From contig JALQTG010000141.1 in NCBI GenBank assembly GCA_023264075.1, positions 1-19,770 of the forward strand: 19,770 nt of DNA. The letters run 5' to 3'. Source of the stretch: Crocinitomicaceae bacterium (lineage in GTDB: Bacteria > Bacteroidota > Bacteroidia > Flavobacteriales_D > Crocinitomicaceae). Position numbers and translations under genes: made by a program. The notes under the pieces are model-generated. The model was not told the origin of the DNA. It saw only the letters and a list, made by a program, of their open reading frames with translations, and did no database searches. This document shows, piece by piece, positions 15,610 to 19,770 of the stretch. Within the stretch, counting starts at the first letter, position 1. Each line of letters starts with the position of its first letter.

Positions 15610-16264
15610 TCATTTTTTCTTTGCTGGTGCTGTTAAATTATCGATCAACATTTTTAGCAATACGAAGGGTAAGGTAATGATTACAGCACCCCATAAATTG
15701 TCCTTTGTAAAGGTTTCGGGGTAGTTCTTCACAATGAAAAACATAAGTATGCCCCCAATAATAATGGACAAATGGAGAATAATCATATTTGGCGTGAAAT
15801 GACCAAAACTAACAACGATCGGTTGTTCTTTAAGGTGAAGAAAAATACGTTCAACCAAGATGAAGAGCAAATTACTATTGAAAAACCAATTTATAAAAAA
15901 CAAAATCTCCATATTCGTTTACATAATTTGTTCATTTCCCCAATTCTCAATTACGCCAAAGAAAACAACAATGAACACAAAATAAATACCCATTTGAATT
16001 AACGAACCTAATAATGGAGCTTGGACTGTCTCACGTAAGGTTATGTTTGGGTTGCGCTTAAAAAACGAATTATCTACGATAATACGGATTAATTAATTCA
16101 TTCCACCAAAAGAAATAAATGATGTAAAAAACAGATGTTTCACCCGTTATCACCTCAAAAGTTGTAAGAAAGGCGAAAACCAGAAAATCCCATTTCCTAT
16201 AATTGGTGACTAACATACGAATGAGCGTATTCAAAGGGTTCTGTTCTTTTTGAATTACCAACAA
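15610..16264 (-). pseudogene. Broken multi-pass membrane protein (possibly DUF6498-like)
   Basis: Three minus-strand pieces join into one protein of about 215 residues. Piece one (16264 leftwards) runs through FYIIYFFWWNELI and then reads NPYYRR and a stop at 16070-16072. Removing four bases from the ATTAATTAATT run at 16088-16098 restores the frame: WWNELIRIIVDNSFFKRNP, continuing to ENWGNEQIM. There an in-frame TAA (15919-15921) interrupts, and the same frame then goes on as TNMEILFFINWFF to the end (..LIDNLTAPAKKK). About six membrane segments are visible. The pattern reminds me of the DUF6498 membrane family, with low certainty. The true start is unclear: a TTG at 16264, or an ATG at 16283 that needs a further frame change. 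The last 100 residues (ATG at 15912) stay open but are unlikely to work alone. A sequencing error could explain one lesion, less easily both. Confidence 0.72.
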
Positions 16265-16307
16265 AAATAATCAGTTCATTCATTATTCACCATACGCCAT
16301 TTGCCCT

Positions 16308-16369
16308 AAAATAAAAAATTCGGTGCGTCACTTATTTTCATCGGGGCCGCCCGAAATAGCAGGACACCG
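16308..16369 (-). terminator. Probable intrinsic terminator after the DUF4296 gene
   Basis: On the minus strand an imperfect GC-containing hairpin is followed by a T-rich tail. The outer stem is CGGTG (16369-16365) with CACCG (16325-16321), extended by two more pairs past a bulge. The inner stem is TCGGG-CGGC-CCCGA (16354-16341). The tail AATTTTTTATTTT (16320 to 16308) comes directly after the outer stem. It begins 17 bases after the DUF4296 stop, the right place to end the dihydroorotase, protease and DUF4296 transcript. The long, bulged stem is unusual for a terminator. Confidence 0.55.
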
Positions 16370-16385
16370 TCTAAAACATTGCCAC

Positions 16386-16775
16386 TTACTTAGTCAAAAC
16401 AATCGAATCTCCAGGAGACACCAGTTTATTCACAGACCAGAGCGTTATACTATCTTGAACCACTTGATACATTTCTTTAAGCATCTCTTGGTGGTGGCTG
16501 TAGTAATCCATTGAACTTGCGTAACGCGCGCTATCCACCTTATACTTATCAAAGATAGGCATGGCCGATTTCAACATGATTTGATGAAAATCGTGCACGT
16601 TACTGTGCTTCGTCTTGATATACCCTTCAAGCAACATCATATCCAACAATACCAATTGAAAAGAATCGCGCGGAATCAAATCCTCTGGGGGAGCTACTTC
16701 TTCCAATTGGTAAGAGCAGCCCCCCATGATTATCCAAATAGATAAAATAGATACTATGCGCGTCGACACCTTCAT
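16386..16775 (-). CDS. DUF4296 domain lipoprotein
   Basis: A 129-residue lipoprotein: MKVSTRIVSILSIWIIMGGC has the lipobox MGGC with modified Cys20. The segment PPEDLIPRDSFQLVLLDMMLLEGYI (about 29-53) is the hallmark of the Bacteroidota family DUF4296 (usually 'P.NLI....M..IL.D..L.E'). The rest is helical, with a repeated HxxxL/YxxH character (MDYYSHHQEMLKEMYQVVQDS). The function is unknown. It probably sits on the periplasmic or outer-membrane face. The gene begins three bases after the metalloprotease stop. From memory, flavobacterial genomes often carry a DUF4296 gene next to dihydroorotase, which fits this neighbourhood. Confidence 0.85.
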   Translation of the reverse strand: MKVSTRIVSILSIWIIMGGCSYQLEEVAPPEDLIPRDSFQLVLLDMMLLEGYIKTKHSNVHDFHQIMLKSAMPIFDKYKVDSARYASSMDYYSHHQEMLKEMYQVVQDSITLWSVNKLVSPGDSIVLTK

Positions 16776-16778
16776 CCT

Positions 16779-19328
16779 TTACTTGGGATCCAAAAAGGAG
16801 CTAATACGATTCTCCATATCTTGTAGATGCAATTTTGTCATCATATCACGGGTGCCGCTGATTCTCTTTTTTACATCAGCATTCAATTGCTCCAATAAGT
16901 AACGTGTTACTGCTGGCACATCTGTTTGATTGATGTTTACCATTTTTCGGTCGAAGCCGTACGTTACTCCTACTGGAATAGCCGTCACAAAGGCTTTGTC
17001 GCTGGTCAATAGTTTCCCTAACTCATCCACATATACACGTTGTAAGTTTCTACGGTGCACGTCAATCGCAGCTCCTGATTTCAATTCAGCACAAATTCCG
17101 TTGGCCACATCCATCATGAATTCTTCCAACTGGTAGTTCTCCTTAGACATAGCTCCCGTTTCAATCAAACGCACTAAACGGTCTCCTGACAAAAGGCTTT
17201 TTAATATGGAAGATTGCATCGCTGTAATTGCTTCAACGCCAGATTCTGGTTTGATTTTATTCAAAATCGCTTCTTCCATTAACCAAGATGGTGTGGTAAA
17301 CAAGTTCATGTGCAAGAACGCAACAGCATCTTTCTGTAATGCTTTGGGCACCACGACGAATTGATTTTGATCCATGTCGTAGGTAACGGGCGTATCATAA
17401 ATACCACCTACATTTTTGGTAACATGTCCCATGTAGCGTCGGAACTGTCCCACGACATTCTTGTAAAGCTCATCTAGTTCTTGGTAGCTCTCTCCGTCCA
17501 CTCTAGACCATGCTAGTAGGTTGGGCAGAATACGCTTCAAGTTTTTGATACCATACTCTGAAGCTAGCATAGCGTTGTCCCCTAAATCTTCATTCTGATA
17601 ACGTGGATCATATGGACTAATCTCTGTACCAAATAGTAATCGAGGATTTTTGTAAGCTTCTTTCGTCCACTCGTGAAGTATACTTTTCTCCTCCTCAGCA
17701 GATTTCGCATCGGCAAAATAACTATATCCCCACTTGATCGCCCAGATATCGTAATCATTTACACGAGGAAATAAATCGGTAATGCCATCTTCGGGCTGTG
17801 CAACGTAATTAAAACGAGCATAATCCATAATTGAAGATGTGTGTCCGTATTTATCGGTAAATTCTTTGTTTCTTAACATTTCAACTGGAGTGGCTGAACT
17901 GGATGCAAAATTGTGACGCAATCCTATGGTATGTCCTACTTCATGTGAAGCCACAAAGCGAATGAGTTCGCCCATTAAGTCATCATCGAACTTCATATTT
18001 CGTGCTCGCGGATCAACCGCTGCGGCCTGTACTAAGTACCAATTACGTAACAAGCGCATTACGTTGTGATACCAACCAATATGGCTTTCAATGATCTCAC
18101 CAGATCGAGGGTCATGAACATTTGGACCATAGGCATTTTGAATATCTGAAGCGAAATAGCGAATTACAGAGAAGCGTGCATCTTCTAAACTCATTGTAGT
18201 ATCACCTTCTGGCCAATATTCACCGCGAATAGCATTTTTCCAACCAGCTGCTTCAAAAGCAACACTCCAATCGTCAACACCCATTTTTAGGTACTTCTTC
18301 CATTTGTCTGGCGTTGCTGGGTCGATGTAATAAACGATGGGCGTTTTAGGCTCAATCAACTCACCTGCTTTTTGCTTTTCGGCATCTGCAGCATTCTTAG
18401 GCTCTAATCTCCAGCGCACCGCAAAAACTTCCGCGTCAGCACGTTGTGACCCTTCTTCAAAGAGTACATGTTGGTTGGCAAAATACCCTACACGTGCATC
18501 AAAGTAACGCTTGCGCATAGGAGTCTTTGGAAGCAGTACAATAGAAGTATTGAGCTGAATGGTTACAACCCCAGCATCTAAACCAGCCGGGAAATAGGTG
18601 CCAATCGACGGTGTAGGAGATCGTGTAATCATTGGTGGCTTCACCTTAAACGTTTTCACGGTATGCACCTCAGTGTTTATTGGATACGAAGAAATGCGAT
18701 CAATAAAAGACTTGTCCTTTTCCAACGATGTAAGATTAAATCGTTGCTTCTCAAAAGAATTCAGCGAGAAAATTTGCTCATCCCCTTCAAAAATGGAAGT
18801 TACGTCAATCACATACGCCTTTTTCCCTCCCTTATCTCGAATCGCTTTAATATCGAAAGCAGCGACAATAGGAGCAGCATTAGAGTTATCCACTGACTTG
18901 TAAATTGGCGAAGTACTGTCATTGCTCACTGCAAAATAGGTAATCGAACGCATAAATAACTTATCATTCTTCGCCAGCTCAAATTTAATTACTTGTCGGT
19001 TTACTTCTTCCCCACCATACTTACCACCGCCAGCTGGTGTCTGTTTGTAGCGGGTAATTGTCATGATCTCTCGCCCTATTAAAGTGTCATCGATTTCAAA
19101 CATCCATTTTTCGTCAATTTGATGCACAGTAATCATCCCTTCTTGCGACTTCGCCTTTGCAGTTATCACTTTTTCATAAGGTTGAACTCCGCCTTTGCTC
19201 TCTGGAGCCTTTTGAGGCGTTTCTGTTTGGCCCTTTTTCTTTTTCTTTTTTCCGGTTTGTGCCGTGGCATCTGGTGTGAAGCCAATCAATGCACACGCCA
19301 ATAGGATATATGTTAGTTGTTTAATCAT
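16779..19328 (-). CDS. Secreted zinc-dependent metalloprotease (metzincin-like; DUF5118/DUF5117/DUF4953 type)
   Basis: An 849-residue protein with a signal peptide (MIKQLTYILLACALIGF..ATAQ, cut near residue 24). An LLAC tetrad sits at 9-12, too early for a normal lipobox. Six lysines in a row (27-32) follow the cut site. The N-terminal half matches the large Bacteroidota metalloprotease group that carries DUF5118 and DUF5117 modules. The catalytic site is HEVGHTIGLRH (462-472), the full HExxHxxGxxH zinc motif with Glu463 as base, and a Met-turn is seen in SSIMDYARF (Met501). It should act in the periplasm or outside the cell on unknown proteins or peptides. No type IX sorting tag is evident at the C-terminus. 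Its ATG overlaps the dihydroorotase stop (ATGA), which points to translational coupling. Confidence 0.9.
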   Translation of the reverse strand: MIKQLTYILLACALIGFTPDATAQTGKKKKKKGQTETPQKAPESKGGVQPYEKVITAKAKSQEGMITVHQIDEKWMFEIDDTLIGREIMTITRYKQTPAGGGKYGGEEVNRQVIKFELAKNDKLFMRSITYFAVSNDSTSPIYKSVDNSNAAPIVAAFDIKAIRDKGGKKAYVIDVTSIFEGDEQIFSLNSFEKQRFNLTSLEKDKSFIDRISSYPINTEVHTVKTFKVKPPMITRSPTPSIGTYFPAGLDAGVVTIQLNTSIVLLPKTPMRKRYFDARVGYFANQHVLFEEGSQRADAEVFAVRWRLEPKNAADAEKQKAGELIEPKTPIVYYIDPATPDKWKKYLKMGVDDWSVAFEAAGWKNAIRGEYWPEGDTTMSLEDARFSVIRYFASDIQNAYGPNVHDPRSGEIIESHIGWYHNVMRLLRNWYLVQAAAVDPRARNMKFDDDLMGELIRFVASHEVGHTIGLRHNFASSSATPVEMLRNKEFTDKYGHTSSIMDYARFNYVAQPEDGITDLFPRVNDYDIWAIKWGYSYFADAKSAEEEKSILHEWTKEAYKNPRLLFGTEISPYDPRYQNEDLGDNAMLASEYGIKNLKRILPNLLAWSRVDGESYQELDELYKNVVGQFRRYMGHVTKNVGGIYDTPVTYDMDQNQFVVVPKALQKDAVAFLHMNLFTTPSWLMEEAILNKIKPESGVEAITAMQSSILKSLLSGDRLVRLIETGAMSKENYQLEEFMMDVANGICAELKSGAAIDVHRRNLQRVYVDELGKLLTSDKAFVTAIPVGVTYGFDRKMVNINQTDVPAVTRYLLEQLNADVKKRISGTRDMMTKLHLQDMENRISSFLDPK

Positions 19329-19770
19329 CTTATAAATTTTAGTCGTTGTCCGTTACTACCTTCTATTATTTTACCTTCTGAGAATACAAGCTGACCGTTG
19401 ACGAAGGTTTTATCAATGGAATGCGAAAATTCAATTCCCTCAAAAGGAGACCATCCGCACTTGTATAGAATATTTGATTTTTCAACACGTCTTTTCTTCA
19501 ATGGATTGACTAAAACGATATCCGCAAAATATCCCTCACGGATAAAACCACGCTTCTCTATTTCGAATAAAATAGCAGGTGCATGGGCAGTTTTTTCAAT
19601 CACTTTTTCAATCGAAATCACCCCTTCCTTAGCTTTTTCGAACAAAGCAATCAATGCTTCTTGAACCAATGGACCTCCAGATGGTGCTTTGAAATAAGTA
19701 TTACTTTTTTCATCCAAAGTGTGAGGCGCGTGATCAGTAGCTAATACATCAATGCGATTATCGAGCACAG
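19325..19770 (-). CDS. pyrC: Dihydroorotase, C-terminal part (cut by window edge)
   Basis: The last 148 codons of an amidohydrolase-superfamily gene; the 5' part lies beyond the window. LDNRIDVLATDHAPHTLDEK contains the metal-binding and catalytic Asp of dihydroorotase (ATDHAPH), and GGPLVQEAL and GYFADIVLVNP are also typical. Dihydroorotase closes carbamoyl aspartate to dihydroorotate in pyrimidine synthesis. The GTG near the right edge is internal, not a start. Allantoinase is a close relative, but the SGGPLVQEALIALFEKA wording and the DUF4296 neighbour favour dihydroorotase. The stop overlaps the protease ATG by four bases. Confidence 0.88.
   Translation of the reverse strand, partial: VLDNRIDVLATDHAPHTLDEKSNTYFKAPSGGPLVQEALIALFEKAKEGVISIEKVIEKTAHAPAILFEIEKRGFIREGYFADIVLVNPLKKRRVEKSNILYKCGWSPFEGIEFSHSIDKTFVNGQLVFSEGKIIEGSNGQRLKFIR

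Noticed and set aside
16088..16098. Programmed ribosomal frameshift in the broken membrane gene
   Set aside because: ATTAATTAATT is not a slippery heptamer and a second in-frame stop interrupts the gene downstream, so decay is simpler.

Overview
The window looks like a piece of a chromosome from a flavobacterium-like member of the Bacteroidota, perhaps near Fluviicola or Crocinitomicaceae; the family level is a guess. The evidence is a GldA-type ABC ATPase, a DUF4296 lipoprotein, a glycine-rich secreted protein, an RprX/RprY-like two-component pair, AT-rich spacers with few Shine-Dalgarno sites, and several copies of the Bacteroidota -7 promoter motif TAnnTTTG.

Layout. (1) 1-860: a 40-codon scrap from inside an E1-beta dehydrogenase gene abuts a truncated glycine-rich secreted protein. 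The join near base 118 is either a real rearrangement or an assembly chimera. (2) 972-2330, minus: an NAD(P)-dependent aldehyde dehydrogenase. (3) 2436-5725, plus: gldA, a half-size TauE/SafE permease, an M20 amidohydrolase and tsaB. (4) 5748-9011, minus: kbl, then a sensor kinase and its OmpR-type regulator, probably one transcript from a promoter just upstream of kbl. (5) 9116-15420, minus: a tripartite RND (HAE1-type) drug-efflux operon of adaptor, pump and outer-membrane lipoprotein. It is preceded by an unrecognised 135-residue exported or anchored protein and a 114-bp nested inverted-repeat spacer. (6) 15610-16264, minus: a multi-pass membrane protein broken by a 4-bp duplication and an in-frame stop. 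(7) 16308-19770, minus: dihydroorotase (cut by the window edge), a secreted metzincin-type zinc metalloprotease and a DUF4296 lipoprotein, tightly packed and closed by a likely intrinsic terminator.

Most of the window is ordinary housekeeping and envelope function. The parts worth a second look are the head of the efflux operon (new small protein, promoter with direct repeats, structured spacer), the recently broken membrane gene and the chimeric left edge. No phage, CRISPR array, insertion sequence, tRNA or rRNA was seen. No stretch longer than 300 bases lacks a gene or gene remnant; the largest spacers are 15421-15609, 16265-16385 and 14901-15012.
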